Assembly (NCBI GenBank): GCA_046704385.1
Contig: JBJKSB010000093.1
Span: forward strand, 1 to 41,951
Source of the DNA: GH45 sp046704385
GTDB taxonomy: Bacteria; Bacteroidota; Bacteroidia; Bacteroidales; SZUA-534
Length of the DNA: 41,951 nt
Reading direction: 5' to 3'
In this document: positions 7,638 to 15,595 of the stretch, in pieces
How the letters are laid out: every line of letters begins with the position of its first letter
Numbering within the stretch: position 1 is the stretch's first letter
The notes under the pieces: generated by a model
Databases searched by the model: none
Told to the model about the DNA's origin: nothing
What the model saw: only the letters and a program-made list of their open reading frames with translations
Translations under genes and position numbers: made by a program

Positions 7638-9644
7638 TTATTCATTATAATCAGGTAAAAATGAGTATTCCTTTGAATACCAAAGCATTTGCTCCATATA
7701 ATTATCAGGATATGAAATTTCAATGTCCGCAATTTCCCCATTTTTAGTTATGGGTTTTAATACCGGATTAATAAATCCACCATAGGGTGCAATGTTAAGT
7801 TTGGTAAAGCGCTCCAGAATTTCATTATGTATTTTGGCATCTACTTTAATCGCATAAGTTTCAACCAGCTTTTTGCCGGCTTCAAAATCGCCCTCCGATT
7901 TAATGCGTTGAATTTCAGCAAGCAAATCTCCAAATAAATTCCTTAATTTTTGGTAATCGTTAATTTTAACATATGTTTTTCCATTTTGTTGCATTATTTC
8001 AATCACCTGTTCTGAATGACCTTTTTTGTAACACCACTTTGAAATGAGCTGGCGGTTGCGCATATGCGCTTGTTCAATTTGTTTGCCTGGTTTTATACGG
8101 GTTAATTGGGTCAATAATCCATTTCTGATGTAAGAATTGTATTCAGTTTGTGCAATCTCAAAGCCTTGGGTTAATCCTAATTCAACCATTTTTTCATCGG
8201 CTATAAAATACAGTGCAAAAAGGTCAGCACGGGTTTCTTCCAAGGTCGAACTATAGTTTTTTAACGCGTCTGAACTGGTTTCGGGTAGTAATTGACCCGA
8301 ACCATGACCCAGGCATTCGTGCAAGTCGGTAAGTAGATTGCCAGCCTTGTATCCATAAAGCTTTGACAGGTTTACTTCTTCCTGCGAATAGCAGAATTCT
8401 TCAAGAAATCCATTACCCTGCGCAGCCTGATCATAAGCAAAAGTAATATTTTCAAGGGTCACCGATTTCGATCCATGATCGCGACGTATCCAATCGGCAT
8501 TAGGCAGGTTTATTCCGATGGGAGTGGAGGGAAAACAATCGCCTCCCAATTGAGCTACTGTGATTACTTTTGCCGATATTCCTTTAACCTTCTTCTTTTT
8601 AAATCTGGAATCAATAGGAGCATTATTTTCAAACCACTGTGCATTGTTGCTGATAATCTCAGTTCGGAGGGTTGCTTCCATATCTTTAAAATTAATTACC
8701 GATTCCCATGTGGCTTTCATCCCAAGTGGGTCACCGTAGGTTTCAATAAATCCATTCACAAAATCAACATGTGATTCGAGGTCGGTTACCCACTTAACAT
8801 TAAATTCATCCCAGGTTTTTAGATTTCCGGTTGAGTAATAATCAATCAACAACCGGATGCTATCTTGTTGTTTTTTGTTTTCGGCTACTTCAAGTGCTTT
8901 TTGAAGCCAAAATATTATTTGCTTAATGGCTTTATGATACAAGCCGTTTAGCCGGTATACTTTTTCAATAATTTGGCCATTTTTTTTAATCAATTTACTG
9001 TTAAGTCCTTTCGATACAGGTTTGTTACGGTCAAATTGGGGCAACGATTCGTTAAAATGATTTACTTCCTCTACAGTCAAATTTTCATAGAAATTAACTG
9101 CTGATTGTGCTATAATATCAACGGAATCATCAAGGACAATTTTCTTAGCATCAATATTTTTATCATACATAATAGGAATCAATCGTTTTATAAAAGATTC
9201 AACCGATTCGTTTTTCATCAGCGGAAGCATAGTTTTATCCGTATTTATTATTAACGAAATAAAATATTGCTCTGAATTTTCAGGAATTATTTTGTCGCTG
9301 CTATAGTGATGATGAATTCCGTTGGCAAACCATATTCTTTTAGCGTAAACTTCAAAAAGCTTAAATTCTTCAGAATTTCTGTCTCCAACAAATGATTTTA
9401 AGATAGCTTCGTTTGTCCTGCGGATGGTCAAATTATGCTTGCAATTTTGATCGTAAATAATATCACGGCCACATAAGGCTGTCTGGCTTAAAAAGTAAAT
9501 AAGCTTTTTCTGATGAAGCGAAAGTTCCTCAAATCCCGGAACCTGGTATCGCATAATTTTAACATCAGCAAACTGTTCAAGCAGATATTTGAATTTTATT
9601 GTGGTATTCTTTGAATTGTTGTTTGATGGTAAGGTTATTGACAT
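7638..9644 (-). CDS. Dipeptidyl peptidase III (M49 zinc peptidase)
   Basis: Removes dipeptides from the N-terminus of short peptides. The 668 residues match bacterial DPP III length. The M49 zinc site is complete: H442-E-C-L-G-H447 (the HExxGH motif with one extra residue compared with HExxH) and E469-E-T-R-A-D474, where the second glutamate is expected to be the third zinc ligand. The N-terminus (MSITLPSNNNSKN) has no signal peptide or lipobox, so a cytoplasmic role in peptide turnover is most likely, although exported versions are known in this phylum. It follows mntP after 24 bp on the same strand, so the two are probably co-transcribed. Confidence 0.93.
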   Translation of the reverse strand: MSITLPSNNNSKNTTIKFKYLLEQFADVKIMRYQVPGFEELSLHQKKLIYFLSQTALCGRDIIYDQNCKHNLTIRRTNEAILKSFVGDRNSEEFKLFEVYAKRIWFANGIHHHYSSDKIIPENSEQYFISLIINTDKTMLPLMKNESVESFIKRLIPIMYDKNIDAKKIVLDDSVDIIAQSAVNFYENLTVEEVNHFNESLPQFDRNKPVSKGLNSKLIKKNGQIIEKVYRLNGLYHKAIKQIIFWLQKALEVAENKKQQDSIRLLIDYYSTGNLKTWDEFNVKWVTDLESHVDFVNGFIETYGDPLGMKATWESVINFKDMEATLRTEIISNNAQWFENNAPIDSRFKKKKVKGISAKVITVAQLGGDCFPSTPIGINLPNADWIRRDHGSKSVTLENITFAYDQAAQGNGFLEEFCYSQEEVNLSKLYGYKAGNLLTDLHECLGHGSGQLLPETSSDALKNYSSTLEETRADLFALYFIADEKMVELGLTQGFEIAQTEYNSYIRNGLLTQLTRIKPGKQIEQAHMRNRQLISKWCYKKGHSEQVIEIMQQNGKTYVKINDYQKLRNLFGDLLAEIQRIKSEGDFEAGKKLVETYAIKVDAKIHNEILERFTKLNIAPYGGFINPVLKPITKNGEIADIEISYPDNYMEQMLWYSKEYSFLPDYNE

Positions 9645-9668
9645 GATAACAAGGCATTAAAAAGTTAT

Positions 9669-10235
9669 TTATCCATGATTAATCAGGTGTCCGATTAATA
9701 TTTTAAATCCAATAATGATCAATATAATTCCACCGACGAGTTCGAATGGAAATTTAATTTTTTGTTTAAACAGGCTGGCCAGGTAAATTGCCGAAAATGA
9801 AAGCATAAACGAAGTCAGGCCAATCACCAATGAGGCCGTATACAGCGAGAATTCGATTAATCCAAAGGTGATACCAACAGCCATAGCATCGATGCTGGTA
9901 GCTAATGCAAGACCAGTCAGTGTTTTATAACTGGTAGGGTCAAAGCATTTAAAATCATCGTTTGACGTAAGTTGTTGATAAATCATTCTACTGCCCAGGA
10001 ACAATAGAATAAAAAATGCAAACCAATGATCAAACACTTCAATATATATCTTGAATTCATTTCCAAGAAGCCAACCCAAAATAGGCATAACTCCTTGGAA
10101 AATGCCCATGAATAAGGCAATCCGAAGAGCATTTCTAATATTAAATTTATATAGGATCAATGCACATGAGATGGAAACAGTAACGCTGTCCATTGCCAAC
10201 CCGATGGCCAATATCATTAAAAAAATAAATTCCAT
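9669..10235 (-). CDS. mntP: MntP-family manganese efflux pump
   Basis: A 188-residue integral membrane protein with about six transmembrane segments in two related halves. Each half carries the acidic family motif, GLAMDSVTVSIS near residue 13 and ATSIDAMAVGI near residue 107, whose aspartates are thought to be needed for Mn(II) export. A family member normally relieves manganese toxicity. Upstream (10236-10494) is a 259-bp divergent region shared with the YqaA-like gene. I looked there for a yybP-ykoY manganese riboswitch and could not support one. It is the first gene of an apparent unit with DPP III. Confidence 0.9.
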   Translation of the reverse strand: MEFIFLMILAIGLAMDSVTVSISCALILYKFNIRNALRIALFMGIFQGVMPILGWLLGNEFKIYIEVFDHWFAFFILLFLGSRMIYQQLTSNDDFKCFDPTSYKTLTGLALATSIDAMAVGITFGLIEFSLYTASLVIGLTSFMLSFSAIYLASLFKQKIKFPFELVGGIILIIIGFKILIGHLINHG

Positions 10236-10494
10236 GCGTAATTTTTATGCAAAAGAAGTAAATAACTGGTATTTCATCATCTATTCTGTAATTAAATTTA
10301 TTGAACCACTCAGAAGTAGATTTGTTGTGAAAATTTAACAAGGCTTAAATTTTTGACCTTACCAGTTTTTTAGGTAGTTTTCCGCCCGAAATAAACAGCA
10401 TAGGTTTTCTGTTGTTCTAAATAATCTTTACAAAGAATTTAGGTATTCAAAATATGCACCGTAAAAATTTCTCACCTGATAAACCGGAATAGCT

Positions 10495-10929
10495 ATGTTT
10501 AATTTAGGTTACCTTGGCTTGTTCCTGGCAAGTTTTTTAGCGGCTACTATTATTCCTTTTAGTTCCGAGGCTATTTTATCGGGTATGATTGCAGCCCATT
10601 TTAACCTTGTAGCATGTTTGATTGCCGCTACCTTGGGAAATTGGTTGGGAGGTTTAAGTACTTATTACCTTGGATATTTGGGTAAAAAGGAATGGATTGT
10701 ACGATACTTAAAAATTCCTGAAGAAAAAACAGAACGGTTTAAAACAAAATTAACTGGTAAAGAAGCCTGGATTGCCTTTTTTTGCTGGCTTCCGTTTATT
10801 GGAGACGTAATTGCCGTGGTTCTTGGATTATTGCGTGTGAATTTTATGCGGGTTTCGATAGGAATGTTAATAGGCAAGGCAGCACGATATATTGTTTGGG
10901 GCTACCTAACCTATTGGGTATTAAATTAA
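10495..10929 (+). CDS. YqaA-family membrane protein (DedA/VTT-like)
   Basis: A 144-residue membrane protein of the YqaA branch of the SNARE-associated/VTT (DedA) superfamily. The N-terminus (LGLFLASFLAATIIPFSSEAIL) and the following GNWLGGLSTYYLGYLGKK block are characteristic. A re-entrant helix and three or four membrane spans are expected. DedA-superfamily proteins are implicated in lipid flipping and envelope homeostasis; the exact role of the YqaA branch is not established. It is divergent from mntP. Its stop codon directly abuts that of the convergent CBM9-like lipoprotein with no bases in between. Confidence 0.85.
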   Translation: MFNLGYLGLFLASFLAATIIPFSSEAILSGMIAAHFNLVACLIAATLGNWLGGLSTYYLGYLGKKEWIVRYLKIPEEKTERFKTKLTGKEAWIAFFCWLPFIGDVIAVVLGLLRVNFMRVSIGMLIGKAARYIVWGYLTYWVLN

Positions 10930-11709
10930 TTATTCCAGTATCATTTTACCAAACGAATCAGCGTTAATCCAGCCCAAATCTTCATAATGTTCTTTTTTAT
11001 TTACTGAACCAATAAAATTTTCGCGATGGTCTGTGGTATCACTATCGCAATAGGCCAGACTAAATCCTATGATTTTACCTTTTTTAAGGGTAACAGGAAT
11101 ATTATGGCTTGAATTTTCGTCAAAATTTTTAGGATAAATCTTTATGGCCAATTCCCAGGTATATTTATTCTGATCCATCAAAATAGCTCCATTTACGTGA
11201 TCGTTAAAGAGCCTGGGCTTTTTATCAGTCCCCATATCAACTACATTCATCACCGGGCTTATGTGGTATGCAAAAGCACTGTGATTATACTGGTGGTCGC
11301 CACCTGAATTATCTTCATCTATAAAAACCTCTACGCAGTCATCATCCCAATAGTTTATCAGCGGATCAGGATGCGTATCATTCAATTTATCATCATGAAT
11401 TTCTACTAACAGAAACAATAAGCTGTCCTTCCAAACTGCTTTGTACCGACCCGAAAAATCTTCAGGAGTATAAGGATCACCCAGCCAACGGTATTGTAAT
11501 GTGTCCCAGGTGGCTCGGCTCCAGCAGCATTCGTTGGCTACGCCGTCAATGGTGGGGCTCTCATCTGAAAACAGCGCAATATAAGTATTGGCAATTTCGT
11601 CAACTTTAACCGTTTGGCAATTGCTGATATTTTTTTTTGATTGAGAAGATTTGCAGGATGAAATCATCCACAAAAAAAGTACGGAGATAAAAATTGGGTA
11701 ATATTTCAT
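10930..11709 (-). CDS. Lipoprotein with CBM9-like (carbohydrate-binding family 9) domain
   Basis: A 259-residue protein with a lipoprotein signal peptide: hydrophobic residues 5-16 and a lipobox ending at C19 (MISSC-KSS). After processing it should be anchored to a membrane facing the periplasm or cell surface. The rest is one CBM9-like sandwich. It starts with the typical SPTIDGVANECCWSRA phrase and contains the NYWDDDCVEVFIDEDN block and a late SLAYCDSD segment. Such domains bind sugars or act as modules in carbohydrate-degrading enzymes. No catalytic domain and no SusCD or glycoside hydrolase neighbours are present, so its ligand is unknown. It is convergent with the YqaA-like gene. Confidence 0.82.
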   Translation of the reverse strand: MKYYPIFISVLFLWMISSCKSSQSKKNISNCQTVKVDEIANTYIALFSDESPTIDGVANECCWSRATWDTLQYRWLGDPYTPEDFSGRYKAVWKDSLLFLLVEIHDDKLNDTHPDPLINYWDDDCVEVFIDEDNSGGDHQYNHSAFAYHISPVMNVVDMGTDKKPRLFNDHVNGAILMDQNKYTWELAIKIYPKNFDENSSHNIPVTLKKGKIIGFSLAYCDSDTTDHRENFIGSVNKKEHYEDLGWINADSFGKMILE

Positions 11710-11840
11710 AGGATTAATTATTTGTTAAGCCAATTAAAAAATGAAAATACTTTCAATTTGATTACAATGCAATATAATTTGATAATTTTTTTGAATGTTT
11801 TTATTTAACTTTAAAAGGAAATTGATTTAAATAGGAATAT

Positions 11841-13055
11841 ATGGGCGATTTTCATCAAGCATCTTGTGTTACAACCTTGCATAATTTCAGAAACAGGACG
11901 TTAGCTGATATTGAAGCTGAGTTGTTACAGTACAGTCATAAACGACCGGTTGGTTTAATATTTCCATCGCGTTACTCTGAGCTGCATCGTAAGGCTTTGC
12001 CTCAAATAATAAGTATATTAAAAGATATACCTTACCTTGGAGAAATAGTTATCTGTCTTGATGGTGCCAATAAAGAAGAATACAAAAAGGCTAAAGAATT
12101 TTTCTCAGTTTTGCCACAGCATCACCGGATTATATGGAATGACGGGCCCCGCATGAAGCATCTTGAATTTATACTAAACGAAGAAAATATTCATCCCGGA
12201 AATCCTGGCAAAGGGAAAAATGTCTGGTTTAGCTTCGGTTATATGATAGCCTCAGGAAAATCGGAAGCTATAGCTTTACACGATGCCGATATATTAACCT
12301 ATGACCGTGAATTACTGGCCAGGTTACTATATCCTGTTGTTAAACCTACCTTTAATTATAAATTTTGCAAAGGTTATTATTTTAGGGCTGATGATGATAA
12401 AATTAATGGCCGAATGGTAAGGCTCCTGGTATCACCACTTTTACGTACGCTAAAAAAGTTTCTTGGACCTTTGGAATATCTCGATTACCTTGATGGATTC
12501 AGATATGCTTTAAGCAGTGAATTTTCGATGCGGGCCGATGTGCTGAAAACGATTCGCATTCCGGTCGATTGGGGTTTTGAAGTTGGAATAATGGCTGAAG
12601 TACATAAAAACAATGCTATTAGTCGGATTTGCCAGGTTGAAATTGCCGACAGGTATGACCATAAACATCAGGCTGAATCATTCGATAATCCGGAAAAGGG
12701 GCTATCGAGAATGAGCCTCGACATTTCACGATCGATATTTAGCAAGCTGGCTTCAGATGGAAGTATATTTACCGAGGGGATGTTCCGATCAATAAAAGCT
12801 ACATATTATCGCATTGCTCTTGAAATGGTAGAGCAATATCATAATGATGCTGCGATGAACGGCTTATCGTTTGACCGCCATAAAGAGGAGCGACTGGTTG
12901 ACCAGTTGGCGCGCAACGTATACCAGGCCGGGGTGAGTTATTTAAATAACCCGAACCAGGCACCTGTTTTGCCAAGCTGGAAGAGGGTAATGAGTGTTAT
13001 CCCAAATATCAACGATATTTTTAATGAGATAGTGGAGGAAGATAATAAACTTTAA
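11841..13055 (+). CDS. GT-A glycosyltransferase, glucosyl-3-phosphoglycerate-synthase-like
   Basis: A 404-residue cytoplasmic glycosyltransferase with a GT-A (family 2/81-type) fold. The nucleotide-sugar region includes VGLIFPSRYSELH near residue 37, EIVICLDGAN near 68-77, GKGKNVWFSFGYM near 126 and the metal-binding D148-A-D150 in ALHDADIL. The GKG-x8-GD/A-x-DAD arrangement and the helical C-terminal half resemble glucosyl-3-phosphoglycerate synthases and related mannosylglycerate enzymes. Those transfer glucose or mannose from a nucleotide sugar to 3-phosphoglycerate or glycerate to make compatible solutes. The next gene on the same strand is a glycerate kinase, which fits a glycerate-linked product. 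The acceptor and donor cannot be proved from sequence; an unrelated sugar transfer is possible. Confidence 0.72.
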   Translation: MGDFHQASCVTTLHNFRNRTLADIEAELLQYSHKRPVGLIFPSRYSELHRKALPQIISILKDIPYLGEIVICLDGANKEEYKKAKEFFSVLPQHHRIIWNDGPRMKHLEFILNEENIHPGNPGKGKNVWFSFGYMIASGKSEAIALHDADILTYDRELLARLLYPVVKPTFNYKFCKGYYFRADDDKINGRMVRLLVSPLLRTLKKFLGPLEYLDYLDGFRYALSSEFSMRADVLKTIRIPVDWGFEVGIMAEVHKNNAISRICQVEIADRYDHKHQAESFDNPEKGLSRMSLDISRSIFSKLASDGSIFTEGMFRSIKATYYRIALEMVEQYHNDAAMNGLSFDRHKEERLVDQLARNVYQAGVSYLNNPNQAPVLPSWKRVMSVIPNINDIFNEIVEEDNKL

Positions 13056-13080
13056 TACCGAACTGAAAATCAAATAATAC

Positions 13081-13117
13081 AAGGCCTGATAGCTTTTTCT
13101 GTCGGGTCTTTTGTTTT
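13081..13117 (+). terminator. Rho-independent terminator after the glycosyltransferase gene
   Basis: Arms AAGGCCTGATAG (13081-13092) and CTGTCGGGTCTT (13099-13110) pair over 12 positions, three of them G:U. The loop is CTTTTT and the tract TTGTTTT follows. It ends only 20 nt before the glycerate kinase start codon, so it either isolates that gene or acts as an attenuator in front of it. Confidence 0.75.
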
Positions 13118-13137
13118 AATTATAATTTAGGCCCGAA

Positions 13138-14289
13138 ATGAAAAGACCGCTCTCGTTCTTAATTGCTCCTGATTCGTTTAAAGATAGTATGTCGTCAACA
13201 GAAGTTGGTTCTTATATTGAAAAGGGAATCAAAAGTGTATTTAAAGATGCAAATATTGACAGGGTTCCCATGGCTGACGGCGGTGAAGGCACGGTTCAGG
13301 CAATACTGAATGCCTGTGATGGAAAACAATTAAACACAAATACCCATGATGCCCTTGGTCGCCCGATAACCGGTTTTTTCGGAATGATCAACCACGGACA
13401 AACTGCCATCATTGAAATGGCCACTGCCAGCGGAATTGAATTATTGAGCAAAGAAGAACGAAATCCTTACCTGACCAGTACCTATGGAACAGGTGAACTT
13501 ATTAAAGCCGCATTGGACTACGGATGCCGGGAAATAATAGTAGCAATAGGAGGCAGTGCTACCAACGACGGAGGCATGGGTATGGCTAAAGCCCTGGGAA
13601 TTGATTTTTTTGATATCAATAATAAAGAGCTGCCTGAAGGAGGATATCATTTAGGGAAACTCCATAAGGTTAATATGACTGGATTAGATAAAAGAATAGC
13701 GAAAACCAGGATTATTGCAGCTACTGATGTTACTTCACCATTAACAGGTAAATCGGGTGCATCTTATGTTTACAGCAAGCAAAAAGGAGCCAGCGACGAG
13801 ATGGCAGAAGTGCTTGAAACAAATATGAAACATTGGGCCGGCGTTATTGAGAATAGCTTCAATATGGCTATAAGTGATTTAAAAGGCGGAGGTGCTGCAG
13901 GAGGGTTGGGAGCCGGGCTAAAAGTTTTTCTGAATGCTGAAATTGAGAGCGGATTTCAGACCATAGCCAATTTAACTGGTCTTGAAGAGAAAATTAAAAA
14001 AGCTGATATTGTATTTACCGCTGAAGGAAAAGTGGATGATCAAACTGAATCCGGAAAAGTCCCAATTGGAATTGCCAATATGGCCAGAATAAATAAGAAA
14101 CCCGTTTTTATCCTGACTGGAAATGCAACCATCCATACAAATAAATTATATAAAGCAGGAGTGACCGGAGTATTTTCAATTATCAGGAAACCGGTTGATT
14201 TATCCGAGGCCATTTCAAAAACCGGTATCTGGATTGAGAAATGTACGGAAGAAATTTGTCGTACCATTAAAGCAGTCAAAAATTTATAA
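13138..14289 (+). CDS. Glycerate kinase (GarK/GlxK family)
   Basis: Phosphorylates D-glycerate with ATP, feeding it into lower glycolysis. Family members of this type usually make 2-phosphoglycerate. The 383 residues match the family length. Signatures are the N-terminal APDSFKDSMSSTEV (residues 10-23), PMADGGEGT, the IGGSATNDGGMGMAKALG block near residue 138, and KGGGAAGGLGAGL near 243-255. It follows the glycosyltransferase by 82 bp, which contain a strong terminator hairpin, so transcription may be read-through or from a weak local promoter. The pairing suggests recycling or supply of glycerate for a glycosyl-glycerate solute, but an independent role in glyoxylate or hexarate breakdown is equally possible because no such pathway genes are visible. 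Confidence 0.93.
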   Translation: MKRPLSFLIAPDSFKDSMSSTEVGSYIEKGIKSVFKDANIDRVPMADGGEGTVQAILNACDGKQLNTNTHDALGRPITGFFGMINHGQTAIIEMATASGIELLSKEERNPYLTSTYGTGELIKAALDYGCREIIVAIGGSATNDGGMGMAKALGIDFFDINNKELPEGGYHLGKLHKVNMTGLDKRIAKTRIIAATDVTSPLTGKSGASYVYSKQKGASDEMAEVLETNMKHWAGVIENSFNMAISDLKGGGAAGGLGAGLKVFLNAEIESGFQTIANLTGLEEKIKKADIVFTAEGKVDDQTESGKVPIGIANMARINKKPVFILTGNATIHTNKLYKAGVTGVFSIIRKPVDLSEAISKTGIWIEKCTEEICRTIKAVKNL

Positions 14290-14876
14290 AAAAGCAAGTT
14301 TTTATGCAATTTTTATCATTTTTTCATAGTTTTATCAAAAACAGAATAAATAAATATTACACTTAAAATACTGATTATCTGTAATATAATATTACTTTTA
14401 CTAGTTAATAACCTCATCAGAATCGTATGGAATTTAATTTCCTGTAATATCCTGGGATTTATTGAAATCATAGTCACATATCCATTTAAATAAACCTGGA
14501 TTTAAAATTGAATTTTAAAAATAGGAGTTATGTAATACAATTCTTGTCTTTGTTTTTTTGAAAATCGTGCATACCAAAAATCCTTCACTTAAAATAAAGC
14601 AGGGCAGATAGGAAAAATTAAAAAAACAAAGTATAAACCACAGAGAGCTCTCAGAATAGGTCGTTTTACATATGTTTACTTAAGATTTTCACACTACTAC
14701 TAGTCACCAGATCAGACATTTATCCCAATTACTTAAAGTGAATTTTCAAGTAAAAAATTAATTTTTACATAGAAACTGTCAATTTGGATCTATTTACAAT
14801 ATCTATATATCTGTATATTAGTGCAATACAATACTTATTTGAGAAATAACTTCAACTATACAAAAAAGTATTATGG
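14290..14876. other. AT-rich intergenic region upstream of the XRE regulator
   Basis: No credible ORF is present. It holds a perfect 12-base inverted repeat, CTTTGTTTTTTT (14548-14559) against AAAAAAACAAAG (14620-14631), around a 60-nt loop. It also has an isolated ACATATGT site (14668-14675) like the operator set next to the XRE gene, and a near-palindrome of 19 bases at 14750-14768. The inverted repeat could mark a small RNA, but its low complexity makes this weak. Confidence 0.35.
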
Positions 14877-14956
14877 TTACATATGTAATTTATTAATGAA
14901 ATATAAAGATTACACATGTGTATTGTTGTAAAATAATTATATATTACATTTGTAAT
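14877..14956. promoter_or_regulatory. Promoter and three operator-like palindromes of the XRE gene
   Basis: Three palindromes lie just before the start codon: TTACATATGTAA (14877-14888), TACACATGTGTA (14911-14922) and ATTACATTTGTAAT (14943-14956). Their centres are 34 and 33 bp apart, about three helical turns. The third contains TACATTTG (14945-14952), a match to the TAnnTTTG -7 element. A TTG at 14923-14925, 19 bases upstream, can serve as the -33 element and directly follows the second palindrome. The arrangement fits a repressor covering its own promoter. Confidence 0.6.
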
Positions 14957-14970
14957 CATAAAATATCATC

Positions 14971-15471
14971 ATGACTATAAAAGACCGTTTAATAAAGATA
15001 ATCAGTTCTGAAGGTTTAACTTCCTCAGCATTTGCCGATGCAATAGGAGTTCAGCGTTCCAGTATATCACATATTCTATCGGGTCGTAATAAGCCCAGCC
15101 TCGATTTTTTAGAAAAAATAATGACCAGTTTTCCAAAATATAATGCAGAATGGCTTATAATGGGGCAAGGCGAAGTATACAAAATACCTAAGCAAACGGA
15201 TTTATTCGATAAGTCACAGGAATTGAATTCATCCTCCGATACCGGAAATAAAAGTGTTATAACAGTAGTAAATACAGATAATGAGGCTGTAAAAATACAG
15301 CATAATGAAACACATAAGAATTTTTTAGGAATAATGAACGATGAAACACAAGTACCCTATCAAACCAAAGAACAGACAAATACGCAAACAGAGCCTGATA
15401 GCAACCTTAAAATCGAGAAAATTGTAATATTATATACGGATAATACATTTAAAGAATACAGGCCTAAATAG
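14971..15471 (+). CDS. XRE-family (Cro/CI-type helix-turn-helix) transcriptional regulator
   Basis: A 166-residue protein. Its first ~65 residues form a Cro/CI helix-turn-helix domain: LTSSAFADAIGVQRSSISHILSGRNKPSLDFLEKI covers the four central helices, and AEWLIMGQGEVYK closes the domain. Residues 70-145 are polar and probably disordered. The C-terminus (KIEKIVILYTDNTFKEY) is a short conserved-looking tail that I have the impression recurs in Bacteroidota homologues and may mediate oligomerisation. There is no peptidase domain, so it is not a LexA/CI-type self-cleaving repressor. Three palindromes overlap or adjoin its promoter, implying autoregulation. It has no phage genes around it, so it is likely a resident regulator with unknown targets. 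Confidence 0.85.
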   Translation: MTIKDRLIKIISSEGLTSSAFADAIGVQRSSISHILSGRNKPSLDFLEKIMTSFPKYNAEWLIMGQGEVYKIPKQTDLFDKSQELNSSSDTGNKSVITVVNTDNEAVKIQHNETHKNFLGIMNDETQVPYQTKEQTNTQTEPDSNLKIEKIVILYTDNTFKEYRPK

Positions 15472-15550
15472 GTCTTATTCTGGTGTTTTATTGCTTTATC
15501 CCTCCATGTCCCCAATACAGAGAGACAACAATTGCAATGGGGTTGATAAA

Positions 15551-15585
15551 TTGAATTTAACCATTCAAAATTTTAGTATCTTTAC
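15551..15585 (+). promoter_or_regulatory. Putative pyrD promoter
   Basis: TTG at 15551-15553 and TATCTTTAC at 15577-15585 match the Bacteroidota -33 and -7 elements (TTG and TAnnTTTG with one change). The expected transcript start is near 15590, only a few bases before the ATG at 15596. This supports the shorter pyrD start. Confidence 0.5.
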
Positions 15586-15595
15586 GGTAAAAATC

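Noticed and set aside
10236..10494. Manganese riboswitch (yybP-ykoY type) upstream of mntP
   Set aside because: The conserved core segments of the motif could not be found on the minus strand.
14548..14631. Small RNA made from the CTTTGTTTTTTT/AAAAAAACAAAG inverted repeat
   Set aside because: Arms are low-complexity A/T runs around a 60-nt loop and no promoter or terminator frames them, so it is recorded only in the description of the intergenic region.
14971..15471. Prophage repressor
   Set aside because: No integrase, excisionase, structural or lysis genes are present; the neighbours are metabolic, and the protein lacks a self-cleavage domain.
15457..15480. Small AGGCCT/AGGTCT stem over the XRE stop codon
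   Set aside because: Only six pairs including a G:U and a weak T-run; chance is likely.
15491..15595. Longer N-terminus of PyrD
   Set aside because: The 35 extra residues resemble no class-2 enzyme and a promoter-like sequence lies within them.
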